Shown one piece after another: positions 49,899 to 58,356 of a stretch of 64,000 nucleotides of DNA; the stretch's first letter is position 1; every line of letters begins with the position of its first letter. The position numbers were made by a program, and so were the translations under genes. The DNA comes from CAJCJE01 sp035948315 (GTDB taxonomy: Bacteria; Actinomycetota; Actinomycetes; Mycobacteriales; Pseudonocardiaceae), in assembly GCA_035948315.1 (NCBI GenBank), contig DASZJG010000095.1:124001-188000 (forward strand), given 5' to 3'. The notes beneath the pieces are model-generated. The model searched no databases, was not told the DNA's origin, and saw nothing but the letters and a program-made list of their open reading frames with translations.

Positions 49899-51191
49899 AT
49901 GGGCATCGAAGGACTCACTCGCCGGAACTTTCTGCGCGGGGCGGCCGGGATCGGCGCGCTCGGCGCGGCCGGCCTGCTCGGCGGCTGTGTCACGTCGGCC
50001 AGCGGCAGCGGTGGTCAGAGCTCCGGCGCGGTGAGTATCGAGTCGAACCTGTCCGACTCGACCCAGAAACCCGCCATGCAGCAGCTGGTCGACGCGTTCA
50101 ACAAGCAGGGCGCGACCCAGGCGGCGCTGAACACGATCGACTCCGAGACCTTCCGCACCCAGCTGCCCACCCTGCTCACCTCGGGCAACCCGCCCGACGT
50201 CTACACCTGGTACGCGGGCTCGGTGGCCCGGTCCTATGCGGACAAGGGCCTGCTGCTCGACGTGAGCGACGTGTGGCGCTCCATCACCAACTACAGCGCC
50301 GCGCTCAAGGCCCTGTCCAGCAACCAGCAGGGGCGGCAGATCTTCGTGCCGGTCAGCTACTACTGGTGGGGCATGTTCTACCGCAAGTCCAACTTCGCCA
50401 AGTGGGGCGTGCAGAAGATCCCGACCAACTGGTCGGAGTTCATCAGCCTGTGCCAACAGTTGCAGAGCAAGGGCGTCGCCCCGATCGGCTGCGGCGCGGG
50501 CGGCACCACGCCGTGGGTCGCCTCCGCGTGGTTCGACTACCTCGACATCCGGCTCAACGGGGCCCAGTACCACCGCGATCTGCTCGCCGGCCAGCACAGC
50601 TTCACCGATCCGCAGGTGCAGAAGGTCTTCCAGCAGTGGAACACCGTGCTGCCCTACTTCGACCCGCAGGCCACCGCGCTCCAGTTCCAGGACGCGACCA
50701 CGTCGCTCGTGCAGGGCCGGACCGGCATGATGCTGATCGGCACGTTCTTCGTCGACTCGGTGCCCAAGGACGTCCTGGACGACATCGACTTCTTCCAGTT
50801 CCCGATCATCGACCCGAGCGTCGCGGTGGTCGAGGAGGGCCCCACCGACGGCTTCTTCGCCAGCTCCCGGTCCAGCCACGTGGCCGGCGTCAAGGACTTC
50901 CTCACCTGGATGTCCACCGCGCCCGCGCAGGAGCTGTACCTGAAGGTCGGCGGCGGCACCATCCTGCCGGCCAACCCCGCGGCCAAGGACGCCGGCACCG
51001 CGCTGGTGGCCAAGGGCAAGAGCATGCTCGCCAAGGCCGCCGACCTCACCCAGTTCTTCAACCGCGACTCCAGCGACGCGCTCCAGCCGACCGCCGACGC
51101 CGCGCTCACCCAGTTCATCCAGAAGCCGAACCAGATCAGTTCGATCCTGAGCACCTGGGAAGCGGCGGCCAAGAAGGTCTGGTCGTCCTGA
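49899..51191 (+). CDS. ABC sugar transporter substrate-binding lipoprotein
   Basis: A 430-residue extracytoplasmic solute-binding protein of family 1. The signal has a twin-arginine-like start (LTRRNFLRGAAG) and the lipobox LLGGC, so it may be exported folded and then lipidated. The mature protein has TSGNPPDVYTWYAGSVARSYADKG and the hinge regions of sugar-binding proteins (GRTGMMLIGTFFVDSVP). ATG follows AAGGAGACCAGCTG. It begins an operon of four genes with two permeases and a carbohydrate-related protein; the ATPase is not encoded here, so a shared MsiK-type ATPase is likely. Confidence 0.92.
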   Translation: MGIEGLTRRNFLRGAAGIGALGAAGLLGGCVTSASGSGGQSSGAVSIESNLSDSTQKPAMQQLVDAFNKQGATQAALNTIDSETFRTQLPTLLTSGNPPDVYTWYAGSVARSYADKGLLLDVSDVWRSITNYSAALKALSSNQQGRQIFVPVSYYWWGMFYRKSNFAKWGVQKIPTNWSEFISLCQQLQSKGVAPIGCGAGGTTPWVASAWFDYLDIRLNGAQYHRDLLAGQHSFTDPQVQKVFQQWNTVLPYFDPQATALQFQDATTSLVQGRTGMMLIGTFFVDSVPKDVLDDIDFFQFPIIDPSVAVVEEGPTDGFFASSRSSHVAGVKDFLTWMSTAPAQELYLKVGGGTILPANPAAKDAGTALVAKGKSMLAKAADLTQFFNRDSSDALQPTADAALTQFIQKPNQISSILSTWEAAAKKVWSS

Positions 51192-51192
51192 C

Positions 51193-52125
51193 GTGACCAC
51201 CTTGACCGCACCCGCGCGGGCGAACAACGCCGCGCCCGCGCCGTCCCCGCGTCGGCGCGGGCGCGGGTTCTCGCCCATGCTGCTGCTGTTCGTGCTGGTC
51301 CCGCTGCTGGTGGAGAGCCTGTGGGTGTTCTGGCCCGCGATCCAGGGCTTCTACCTGTCCTTCACCAACTGGGACGGCATCTCCGCACCGCAGAATGTCG
51401 GCTTCGGCAACTACGCCCAGCTCTTCGGCGACCCGGTGTTCCGGAAAGCCTTGCTGGACACGGTGATCTGGCTGGTGCTGTTCGGCGGGCTGTCCGCGAT
51501 CGGCGGCCTCGGCATGGCCATGCTGCTGCAACGCGAACGCCGGGGCGTCGGCTTCTACCGCGCCGCGCTGTTCACGCCGGTGGTGTTCTCGCTGGTCGCG
51601 ACGTCACTGATCTGGCAGGGCATGTACCAGCCGGACGGCCTGATCAACAAGGTCCTCGGCGGCATCGGCCTGGGCAGCTGGGAACACTCCTGGCTGGCCA
51701 ACTCGAACACCGCCCTCTACGCGGTCATCATTCCCGCGCTGTGGCGCCAGATCGGCTACGTGATGGTGCTCTACCTGGCCGGCCTCAAGGGCATCGACCC
51801 GGTGCTCTACGAAGCCGCCAAGGTCGACGGTGCCGGCCCCTGGCAGCGGTTCACCAAGATCACGCTGCCCTCGCTCAAGAGCGTGAACTCGGTCGTGCTG
51901 TCGGTCATCGTCATCGACTCGCTGCGCTCGTTCGACGTGGTCTGGGCGATGACCCGAGGCGGCCCGTACCACTCCTCCGAACTGCTCAGCACCTACATGT
52001 ACTCGACCGCGTTCCAGACCCTGCACCTCGGCTACGCGTCCGCGCTCGCCGTGATCATCTTCGTGCTCGCCTTCGGCGTCATCGTGACCTACCTGATCCG
52101 CGCGTTCCGGGAGAGTGACGCATGA
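51193..52125 (+). CDS. ABC sugar transporter permease (MalF-like)
   Basis: A 310-residue permease with six helices, starting at GTG one base after the binding-protein stop. MLLLFVLVPLLVESLWVFWPAIQGFYLSFTNWDGI is the first helix region. The ATPase-contact loop is YEAAKVDGAGPWQRFTKITLPSLK, matching the EAAxxDGA...P pattern of binding-protein-dependent permeases. It should carry galactosides or galactose together with its neighbour. Confidence 0.93.
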   Translation: MTTLTAPARANNAAPAPSPRRRGRGFSPMLLLFVLVPLLVESLWVFWPAIQGFYLSFTNWDGISAPQNVGFGNYAQLFGDPVFRKALLDTVIWLVLFGGLSAIGGLGMAMLLQRERRGVGFYRAALFTPVVFSLVATSLIWQGMYQPDGLINKVLGGIGLGSWEHSWLANSNTALYAVIIPALWRQIGYVMVLYLAGLKGIDPVLYEAAKVDGAGPWQRFTKITLPSLKSVNSVVLSVIVIDSLRSFDVVWAMTRGGPYHSSELLSTYMYSTAFQTLHLGYASALAVIIFVLAFGVIVTYLIRAFRESDA

Positions 52126-52958
52126 CCGTCCCCCTGCGTCGCAAGATGGGCACCCTCGGCTTCCACACCGTCGCGGGCGGCATCTCGCTGCTGTGGCTGC
52201 TGCCGATCGCGCTGGTGCTGGTGACCAGCGTCCGCACCTTCGACGACATCGCCGCCAACGGCATCGGCAGCTGGCCGCACTCGTTCACGCTCGGCGGCTT
52301 CGGTGAGGCGTGGAACGCGGGCGGCGAGGCGCAGGCCATGCTGAACAGCTTCATCGTCACCATCCCGACGGTGATCATCACGCTCGCGCTCGCCTCCACG
52401 GCCGCGTTCGCGCTGTCCCGCTACGAGATCCCGTTCCGCCGCTCGATCATCCTGCTGATGCTCGGCGGCAACCTGCTGCCCCCGCAGATCCTGCTGGTCC
52501 CGGTGTCCAAACTGACCGAACTGGTCGGCATCTACGACAGCCTCACCGCGCTGATCGTCGTGCAGACCGGCTTCGGCCTCGGCTTCTACACCTTCGTCCT
52601 ACAGGGCTTCATGCGCGCCATTCCCAGCGAGATCCAGCAGGCGGCCGTCATCGACGGCGCCACGCCAAGGCAGATCTTCCTGCGCATCATCCTGCCGCTC
52701 ACCCGCCCCGCGCTCGCCGCCCTTGCCGCGCTCGCGTTCACCTGGGTGTTCAACGACCTGCTCTGGTCGATCACGGTCATCCGCACCGACACCAACATGC
52801 CGGTCACCCCGGCGCTGATCGGCCTGCAGGGCCAGTACGTGTCCAGCTGGAACGTGATCGCGGCCGGCTCGGTGATCGCCGCCCTGCCCACGGTCGCGGT
52901 GTTCCTCCGCTTCCAGCGTCACTTCGTCTCCGGTCTCGCCCTCGGCGCGGTCAAGTGA
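52122..52958 (+). CDS. ABC sugar transporter permease (MalG-like)
   Basis: A 278-residue permease starting in an ATGA overlap with the previous gene. Helix 1 is GISLLWLLPIALVLVTSVRTF. The coupling loop is IQQAAVIDGATPRQIFLRIILPLTRPALAAL (EAA-like motif with AAVIDGA). It pairs with the upstream permease. The stop overlaps the start of the following carbohydrate-related gene (GTGA), so all four genes form one transcript. Confidence 0.93.
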   Translation: MTVPLRRKMGTLGFHTVAGGISLLWLLPIALVLVTSVRTFDDIAANGIGSWPHSFTLGGFGEAWNAGGEAQAMLNSFIVTIPTVIITLALASTAAFALSRYEIPFRRSIILLMLGGNLLPPQILLVPVSKLTELVGIYDSLTALIVVQTGFGLGFYTFVLQGFMRAIPSEIQQAAVIDGATPRQIFLRIILPLTRPALAALAALAFTWVFNDLLWSITVIRTDTNMPVTPALIGLQGQYVSSWNVIAAGSVIAALPTVAVFLRFQRHFVSGLALGAVK

Positions 52959-53746
52959 CCGACCTGCGGTTCGACCCCACTCGCGCCCGGGTCATGCATC
53001 CCGCGTTCTGGTCCAACCCGGACGCCGCCGACTGGAACGTCGGCGGCGACCGCCTCTGGTTCGGCCCCGAACGCGACTGGTTCTGGTCGGGCTCCGCGGA
53101 TGACCTGTCCAACCACCTCGTCCCCGCCGAAATCGACCCCGGCACCTGGAAACAGGTCGCACCCGGCGAAGTCCAGGCGACCGTGCGCCTGCGCGACCGC
53201 ACCACCAACGCCGTCACCGAGATCGACGTGACCCGCCGCATCGACATCCTCGACGACAGCGCCGACCGCATCGAATACCGGACCACCAACACGGTGCGCA
53301 TCGTGTCCGGCCCGCCCGGCCAGACCGTGAGCGCATGGAACGTGCTCCAGGTCCCGCTCGGCGGCACGCTCACCGTCGACCTGGCCGCTCCACTGTCCTA
53401 TCGCGACATTCTGGACCCGGTCGACCCGGCCCGGCTGACCGTGCGCGGCGGACAGGCCGTCCTGCGGGCGACCGGTGCGCGCATGTTCAAGGTCGGCCTG
53501 TCCGCAAGCGTTTTCGGCGGCTGGCTCAGCTACACCCGCGATGACATCGTCATCGAACGCACCGTCCCCGTCCACCGCGACCTGCACTACTGCGACGGCC
53601 CCGGCGACGTCCTCCAGATCTTCGAGGACGACGGCCACTACGGCGGCTACACCGAGATCGAACACCACAGCCCAGCCGCCATAGCGGGCCAGATCGAGTC
53701 CGTCGTGGACGAATACCGAACAGTGCTCCGCCCTAACCACCGCTGA
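52955..53746 (+). CDS. Hypothetical carbohydrate-related protein, possibly mutarotase-like fold
   Basis: A 263-residue protein with many beta strands, no signal peptide and no membrane helix. WNVGGDRLWFGPERDWFWSG at the N-terminus, SAWNVLQVPLGGTLTV in the middle, and GYTEIEHHSPAAI near the end resemble uncharacterised families with a galactose-mutarotase-like beta-sandwich (DUF4380/DUF6786 type). The family assignment is tentative. It is the last, translationally coupled gene (GTGA) of the sugar importer operon, so sugar epimerisation or binding is likely. Its end overlaps the convergent esterase gene by 14 bases. Confidence 0.65.
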   Translation: MTDLRFDPTRARVMHPAFWSNPDAADWNVGGDRLWFGPERDWFWSGSADDLSNHLVPAEIDPGTWKQVAPGEVQATVRLRDRTTNAVTEIDVTRRIDILDDSADRIEYRTTNTVRIVSGPPGQTVSAWNVLQVPLGGTLTVDLAAPLSYRDILDPVDPARLTVRGGQAVLRATGARMFKVGLSASVFGGWLSYTRDDIVIERTVPVHRDLHYCDGPGDVLQIFEDDGHYGGYTEIEHHSPAAIAGQIESVVDEYRTVLRPNHR

Positions 53747-54773
53747 CGCACAGCGCGGCGACCGCTCCATCCACCACGGCGGTGGTAACCGGCACATACC
53801 CGTGCGGCAGCGCCGCACCCTCCGGCGTCACCACGGCAGCGACATCCGTGCTCAGCCACCACCCGGTACCCGACACCAGCCCACTGGCGATGAACACATA
53901 CTGCTCGTGCAACAGGGCCGCGACGATCTGGCCGGCCGCGATCCAGCTGACCGCGCAGTCGCCGATCGGCGTGTTGCTCGGATGATCGGGCTGCAGATGC
54001 ACGTTGTGCGCATGCACCAGCGTCGGCCCGCGCTCCGCCTCGATGTCGCGAATGTCGAGCAGGTTCCGCGCGATGATCGCGTCCCGCTTCGCCAGCAGCC
54101 CAGCGATCCGGCTGGCCCGATCCATCGGCTTGGCCGCCTGCTGGTGATAGCGCAACAGCCCGATGCCCGCGGTCAGATACGTCCGGGCCCGCAACCACTC
54201 TTCCCTTGATACCGGCGTCTGTGCGTCCAACGTGGTCAGCAGGTCGTCCGCGATCGCGCGCAGCCGGCGCGCCTCGTCCGAATTGCCCGGCGACTGGGCC
54301 GCGTCCAGGATCGCCTCCTCCCGAACCCAGGGCTCGTCGTCGCCGGCCAGATCGACATCGAGCTTCAGATAGTCGCGCGCGTACTCCAGATAGCCCCGCG
54401 GACTCGGTGCCGTGGTGTTCTCCGTCTGCGTGTCACACCCGTAGAAGCGCAACCGCTGCTCGTCCGGCCGACCCTCGTTGTACTCGCGCATCCACGCGAC
54501 CAGCTGCCGATTCCCCTCGAACTCCCCGAACCCGTGCGTGAACCCCGCCCGCATCACCGCGTCGAACTCGCCGACCCCATGCCGAACGAAATCGTCCACC
54601 ACCAACGCCGCGACCCGATCCGTCTCCAGTGCGATCGCGGAAAACCCGCGCTCGACCAACCGGGCGAACAACTCGTTGCGGGCCTGCTGGAAGGCAGGTT
54701 CCCAATGGGTCGGCTCGCCAAGGGCCAGCATGCGGCAGGAGGATGGGACAAGGTCGGCAATATCGATGCTCAT
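53733..54773 (-). CDS. Erythromycin esterase family protein
   Basis: A 346-residue protein of the EreA/EreB-like family. MLALGEPTHWEPAFQQARNELFARLVERGFSAIALETD carries the conserved histidine and glutamate of the hydrolase site. VMRAGFTHGFGEFEGNRQLVAWMREYNEG and LVHAHNVHLQPDHPSN contain the further active-site residues. The family includes macrolide esterases and many proteins of unknown substrate, so resistance is only possible. ATG at 54773 has a weak ribosome binding site. The gene is divergent from a double-MerR regulator that shares an inverted-repeat control region. Confidence 0.88.
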   Translation of the reverse strand: MSIDIADLVPSSCRMLALGEPTHWEPAFQQARNELFARLVERGFSAIALETDRVAALVVDDFVRHGVGEFDAVMRAGFTHGFGEFEGNRQLVAWMREYNEGRPDEQRLRFYGCDTQTENTTAPSPRGYLEYARDYLKLDVDLAGDDEPWVREEAILDAAQSPGNSDEARRLRAIADDLLTTLDAQTPVSREEWLRARTYLTAGIGLLRYHQQAAKPMDRASRIAGLLAKRDAIIARNLLDIRDIEAERGPTLVHAHNVHLQPDHPSNTPIGDCAVSWIAAGQIVAALLHEQYVFIASGLVSGTGWWLSTDVAAVVTPEGAALPHGYVPVTTAVVDGAVAALCVSGG

Positions 54774-54802
54774 GTGTCTCAATCGTATCTCTGAAAGCTC
54801 GG

Positions 54803-54850
54803 TTGAGACTTAGGCGGAGTCGAACTGGTAGATATCAGATAAAGTCTCAA
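54803..54850. promoter_or_regulatory. MerR-type control region with perfect 9-bp inverted repeat
   Basis: TTGAGACTT (54803-54811) and AAGTCTCAA (54842-54850) form a perfect inverted repeat with 30 bases between. A third copy of the half-site, GTCTCAA, is at 54776-54782 next to the esterase start. TTGAGA (54803) and TAGATA (54829) are 20 bases apart, near the long spacer typical of MerR promoters. The MerR gene begins 4 bases after the repeat. Confidence 0.6.
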
Positions 54851-54854
54851 AACG

Positions 54855-55556
54855 ATGAACAACCTTCGCCCCACCGACCTTGCCCGTGAACACGGCATCT
54901 CCAGCCAGGCCGTCCGCAACTACGAGCGCGACGGCTTCATCCCGGCCGCCGACCGCACGCCCACCGGCTATCGCATCTACACCGAGGTGCACCGGGCCGC
55001 ACTGCGCGCCTACCTCGCCCTCGTGCCGGCCTACGGCTACGAGACGGCGGGCCAGATCATGACCGCGGTCAACAACCGCGAGTTGGAGCAGGCGCTGATG
55101 ATCATCGATCGCGGCCACCAGCAGTTGCTCCGCGACCGCGAAACCCTCGACTCTGTCCGCGACGCCGTCGACCACCTCGCCACCCAACCCGCCGCGAGCC
55201 CGACCGACCGCACCGACATCCGCACCATCGGCGAACTGGCCCGGCGGCTGCGCCTCACGCCGGCCACCCTCCGCACCTGGGAGGAAGCCGGCATCCTCAC
55301 CCCCGAACGCGACCGCGCCGGCTATCGCGTCTACCGAGCCGCCGACATCCGCGACGCCGAACTCGCCCACCTGCTCCGGCGCGGCGGCTACCTGCTCGAA
55401 CACATCGCGGGCGTCGTCCACCAGATCCGTACCGCGGGCGGCACCGACGCACTGGCCGCGGCCCTGACCGACTGGCAGAGCAGGCTCACCACCCGCGGCC
55501 TGGCCATGCTCGACGCGGCAGCCCTGCTCAGCACGTACCGCACCGTCCTCGGCTAA
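54855..55556 (+). CDS. TioE-type regulator with two MerR DNA-binding domains
   Basis: A 233-residue regulator with two MerR helix-turn-helix domains in tandem. The first is RPTDLAREHGISSQAVRNYERDGFIPAADRTPTGYRIYTE (residues 5-44). The second is RTIGELARRLRLTPATLRTWEEAGILTPERDRAGYRVYRAADI (about 122-164). A helical stretch follows each. This arrangement is that of TioE-like proteins known from antibiotic clusters. One polypeptide may contact both halves of an operator. It is divergent from an erythromycin-esterase-like gene, its most likely target. Confidence 0.9.
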   Translation: MNNLRPTDLAREHGISSQAVRNYERDGFIPAADRTPTGYRIYTEVHRAALRAYLALVPAYGYETAGQIMTAVNNRELEQALMIIDRGHQQLLRDRETLDSVRDAVDHLATQPAASPTDRTDIRTIGELARRLRLTPATLRTWEEAGILTPERDRAGYRVYRAADIRDAELAHLLRRGGYLLEHIAGVVHQIRTAGGTDALAAALTDWQSRLTTRGLAMLDAAALLSTYRTVLG

Positions 55557-55574
55557 CGCACCGTCCTTGGCTAA
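55539..55574. repeat. 18-bp tandem duplication at convergent gene ends
   Basis: Two copies of CGCACCGTCCTYGGCTAA (55539-55556 and 55557-55574) differ at one base. The first copy contains the stop of the MerR gene, the second the stop of the convergent SDR gene. It looks like a recent slippage duplication that left both reading frames closed. Confidence 0.75.
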
Positions 55575-56419
55575 CGCTTCGGCTGCCCGACCTGCCCGCC
55601 GAACATGTTGGCCAGCCGTGCCCCACCCGTGGTGAGCCGCTGGTAGAACGGCCCGAGAATGCGCGCCGTCGCGTCGAACGCGTAGGCGTCCGGGCCGACC
55701 AGGATGCGCGCGTGATTGGCCTGCACGCCACGCAGAATGATCTTCGCGGCCTTCTCCGGCGTGGTCGGCACGACCTTGTCGAACTTCTCGCGCCCCTCCG
55801 GCGACTCCCAGCCCGGAGCCGCCCGCGAGTCGCGCGCGATGTTCGTCCTGATCCCGCCGGGATGCACGCAGCTCACCCCGACCGGGTAGCGGCCGATGGC
55901 CATTTCCTGGTGCAGCGCCTCGGTGAACCCGCGCACCGCGAACTTGGCCGCGTTGTACGCGCTCTGCGTCGGCACCCCGACCAGGCCGAACACGCTGGAG
56001 ATGTTGACGAGGTGCCCGTCGCCGGAGTCGATCAGGTGCGGCAGGAACGCTTTGGTGCCGTGCACGACGCCCCAGAAGTCGATGCTCATCACCCACTCCA
56101 GGTCGTCCCAGCTCATGTCCAGGACGGGCGCCATCAACGCGACACCGGCGTTGTTCACGACGAGGTTGACCCGCCCGAAGTCGCCGACCACCTCGTCCGC
56201 GTGCGCGAGCACGGCGGCCCGATCGGCGACATCAAGCCGATAAGCCTTGGCCTCCGCCCCGAGTTCCCCCGCCCGCGCAACGGTTTCGGTGACCCGATCG
56301 AAGTCCACATCGGACAAAGCGAGTCGTGCGCCCCTGCCGGCGAGATCGAGCGCGAGCGCCCGGCCGATCCCCGAACCAGCCCCCGTGATCACCGCGACCC
56401 TGCCGCCGAACTGCCGCAT
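55571..56419 (-). CDS. SDR family oxidoreductase
   Basis: A 282-residue classical short-chain dehydrogenase. The cofactor motif is VITGAGSGIGRALALDLAGRG; DVDFDRV after strand 2 suggests NAD. NNAGVALMAPVLDMSWDDLEWVMSIDFWGVVHGTKAFLPHL is the active-site helix region; the catalytic serine is in LVNISSVFGLVG and Tyr/Lys in QSAYNAAKFAVRG. The C-terminal extension is typical of acyl/lipid-type SDRs. ATG follows CGGGAGGCGTG. It is divergent from a TetR gene that probably controls it. Confidence 0.9.
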   Translation of the reverse strand: MRQFGGRVAVITGAGSGIGRALALDLAGRGARLALSDVDFDRVTETVARAGELGAEAKAYRLDVADRAAVLAHADEVVGDFGRVNLVVNNAGVALMAPVLDMSWDDLEWVMSIDFWGVVHGTKAFLPHLIDSGDGHLVNISSVFGLVGVPTQSAYNAAKFAVRGFTEALHQEMAIGRYPVGVSCVHPGGIRTNIARDSRAAPGWESPEGREKFDKVVPTTPEKAAKIILRGVQANHARILVGPDAYAFDATARILGPFYQRLTTGGARLANMFGGQVGQPKR

Positions 56420-56459
56420 CACGCCTCCCGATCCCGTCTGTATGTGTGACTCAAAGTAG

Positions 56460-56485
56460 CGGGTACTCGTGGTACTGTCTACCCG
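56460..56485. promoter_or_regulatory. TetR operator-like inverted repeat, CGGGTA-N14-TACCCG
   Basis: CGGGTA (56460-56465) and TACCCG (56480-56485) flank 14 bases that include TACTGT, a possible -10 element 7 bases before the GTG start of the TetR gene. Binding here would block a leaderless TetR transcript and could also affect the divergent SDR gene. Confidence 0.5.
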
Positions 56486-57087
56486 TGCACGCCGACGCAC
56501 CGTCCGACGGCCGGGCCGCACGCTGGCGGCAACACCGGCTCGACCGGCGCGCCGAGTTCGTCGACGCGGCGCTGCGCGCGCTGACCAAGTATGGGCCCGA
56601 CGCGAGCATGGCGGACATCGCAGCCGAGGCCGGTGCCGCGAAACCCAAGCTCTACCGCCACTTCGCCGACAAAGCGGCATTGCTCGACGCCGTCGGCGAG
56701 CACATCGCGGCCACCCTCTGGCAACGCCTCTCGGCCGCCCTCGACCCCCGAGCCCCCGTCACCGACCTGATCACCACCGGCCTGCACGCCTATCTGGACC
56801 TGGTCGACGAATACCCGGATGCCTGCCGCCTCCTGTTCACCAGCGCACCCGCCGCGCTGTTCGCCGACCTCCTCCGCGCCATCGACCTGGACACGGACAC
56901 CGCGGAACCCGGCGGCGCGGTACTTGCCGGCGCGCTCGGCGCGGCCACCCTCTGGTGGCTGGAATCCGGCCGCGCCATGCCGAAGCAAGCCCTGATCGAC
57001 TACTTGGCCACCGTGGTGTGGGGCGCGACCGACGCCATCCTGCGCAAAGCAGGCGTCGCCATCGACCCCGACCGGCCCATCGGATGA
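56485..57087 (+). CDS. TetR family transcriptional regulator
   Basis: A 200-residue regulator beginning VHADAPSDGRAARWRQHRLDRR. The helix-turn-helix is EFVDAALRALTKYGPDASMADIAAEAGAAKPKLYRHFADKAALLDAV. GTG at 56485 lacks a ribosome binding site and lies at the position expected for a transcription start, so leaderless translation is likely. It is divergent from an SDR gene and is followed after 11 bases by a reductase of the saccharopine dehydrogenase family. It likely controls both. Confidence 0.9.
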   Translation: MHADAPSDGRAARWRQHRLDRRAEFVDAALRALTKYGPDASMADIAAEAGAAKPKLYRHFADKAALLDAVGEHIAATLWQRLSAALDPRAPVTDLITTGLHAYLDLVDEYPDACRLLFTSAPAALFADLLRAIDLDTDTAEPGGAVLAGALGAATLWWLESGRAMPKQALIDYLATVVWGATDAILRKAGVAIDPDRPIG

Positions 57088-57098
57088 GGAGAACCAAC

Positions 57099-58277
57099 AT
57101 GGCGCAACGTGACTACGACATCGTGGTGTTCGGCGCGACCGGGTTCACCGGTGGGCTGACCGCCGAATACCTGGCCCGCAACGCCCCCGCCGACCTGCGC
57201 TGGGCGCTCGCCGGCCGCAGCGAGGCGAAAATGGCCTTCCTGCGCGACAAACTCGCCGCCATCAACCCCGCCTGTACCCGCATCGGCCTGCTGACCGCCG
57301 ACGTCGGCGACCCCGAGTCGCTCAACCGGATCGCCGCCTCGACCCGAGTCGTCATCACCACCGTCGGCCCGTACCTGCGCTACGGCGAACCTCTCGTCGC
57401 CGCCTGCGCGAGCGCCGGCACCGACTACGTCGACCTGTGCGGCGAACCCGAGTTCTACCACCGCATGTACCTGCGCCACCACTCCCAGGCCGAACGCACC
57501 GGCGCCCGCATCGTGCACGCCTGCGGCTTCGACTCCATCCCGGCCGACCTCGGCGCCTACTACACCGTCCGCCAACTTCCGAACGATCGCCCGATCAGCA
57601 TCAGTTCCTACCTCCGCATCTCCGGCATGCCCTCCGGTGGCACGCTGGCCAGCGCGCTCACCGCGTTCTCCCGAGGCCGGCAGAACTTCCAGGCCGCCCG
57701 CGACCGTCACCGCGCCGAACCCCAACTCATCGGCAGGCGCGTCCACATCCCCCTCGGCCGTCCCGGCCACCACCCCGACCAGAACGCCTGGGTGGTCCCC
57801 CTGCCCGTCCTGGACCCGCAAATCGTGGCCGCCTCCGCCGCCGCCTCCGACGAATACGGCCCCGACTTCACCTACCAGCAATTCCTTGCGCTCAAGCAGT
57901 TGACCACCCTGGTCGGCGTCGGCATCGGCGCGGCGGGTCTGCTCGGCGCCGCCCAGATCCCGCCGCTGCGCAACTGGATCAGCGACCGCGTCAAGCCCGG
58001 CGAGGGCCCGAGCGAGGCCAAACGCGCGCAATACTGGTTCCGCCTCCGCTTCGTCGGCCGCGCCGGCAACACCCGCGTGGTCACCGAGGTGGCCGGCGGC
58101 GACCCCGGCTACGACGAATCCGCCAAGATGCTGGCCGAATCCGCCCTGTGCCTGGCCATCGACGACCTCCCCAAGACCGCGGGCCAACTCACCACCGCAA
58201 CCGCGATGGGCCAGTCCCTGATCACCCGCCTGGCCAACGCCGGCATCACCTTCACCACACTGTCCACAACGGACTAG
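57099..58277 (+). CDS. Saccharopine dehydrogenase-like reductase (trans-acting enoyl reductase type)
   Basis: A 392-residue NAD(P)-dependent protein: DIVVFGATGFTGGLTAEYLARNAP is the Rossmann motif, TVGPYLRYGEPLVAACASAGTDYVDLCGEPEFYHRM and IVHACGFDSIPADLGAYY are hallmarks of the group that contains the mycobacterial trans-acting enoyl reductase Rv2953. A hydrophobic segment at about 270-290 (LTTLVGVGIGAAGLLGAAQIP) could associate with membrane lipids. It may reduce unsaturated acyl chains during lipid or polyketide assembly, but no synthase is nearby. ATG follows GATGAGGAGAACCAAC. Confidence 0.88.
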   Translation: MAQRDYDIVVFGATGFTGGLTAEYLARNAPADLRWALAGRSEAKMAFLRDKLAAINPACTRIGLLTADVGDPESLNRIAASTRVVITTVGPYLRYGEPLVAACASAGTDYVDLCGEPEFYHRMYLRHHSQAERTGARIVHACGFDSIPADLGAYYTVRQLPNDRPISISSYLRISGMPSGGTLASALTAFSRGRQNFQAARDRHRAEPQLIGRRVHIPLGRPGHHPDQNAWVVPLPVLDPQIVAASAAASDEYGPDFTYQQFLALKQLTTLVGVGIGAAGLLGAAQIPPLRNWISDRVKPGEGPSEAKRAQYWFRLRFVGRAGNTRVVTEVAGGDPGYDESAKMLAESALCLAIDDLPKTAGQLTTATAMGQSLITRLANAGITFTTLSTTD

Positions 58278-58356
58278 CTGAGAAATCCTTGAGAGTCAAC
58301 AATATTCACTCCATAGGGATTTGGTAGAGGCAGATCGCCATTGCTACCGTTGAGGT

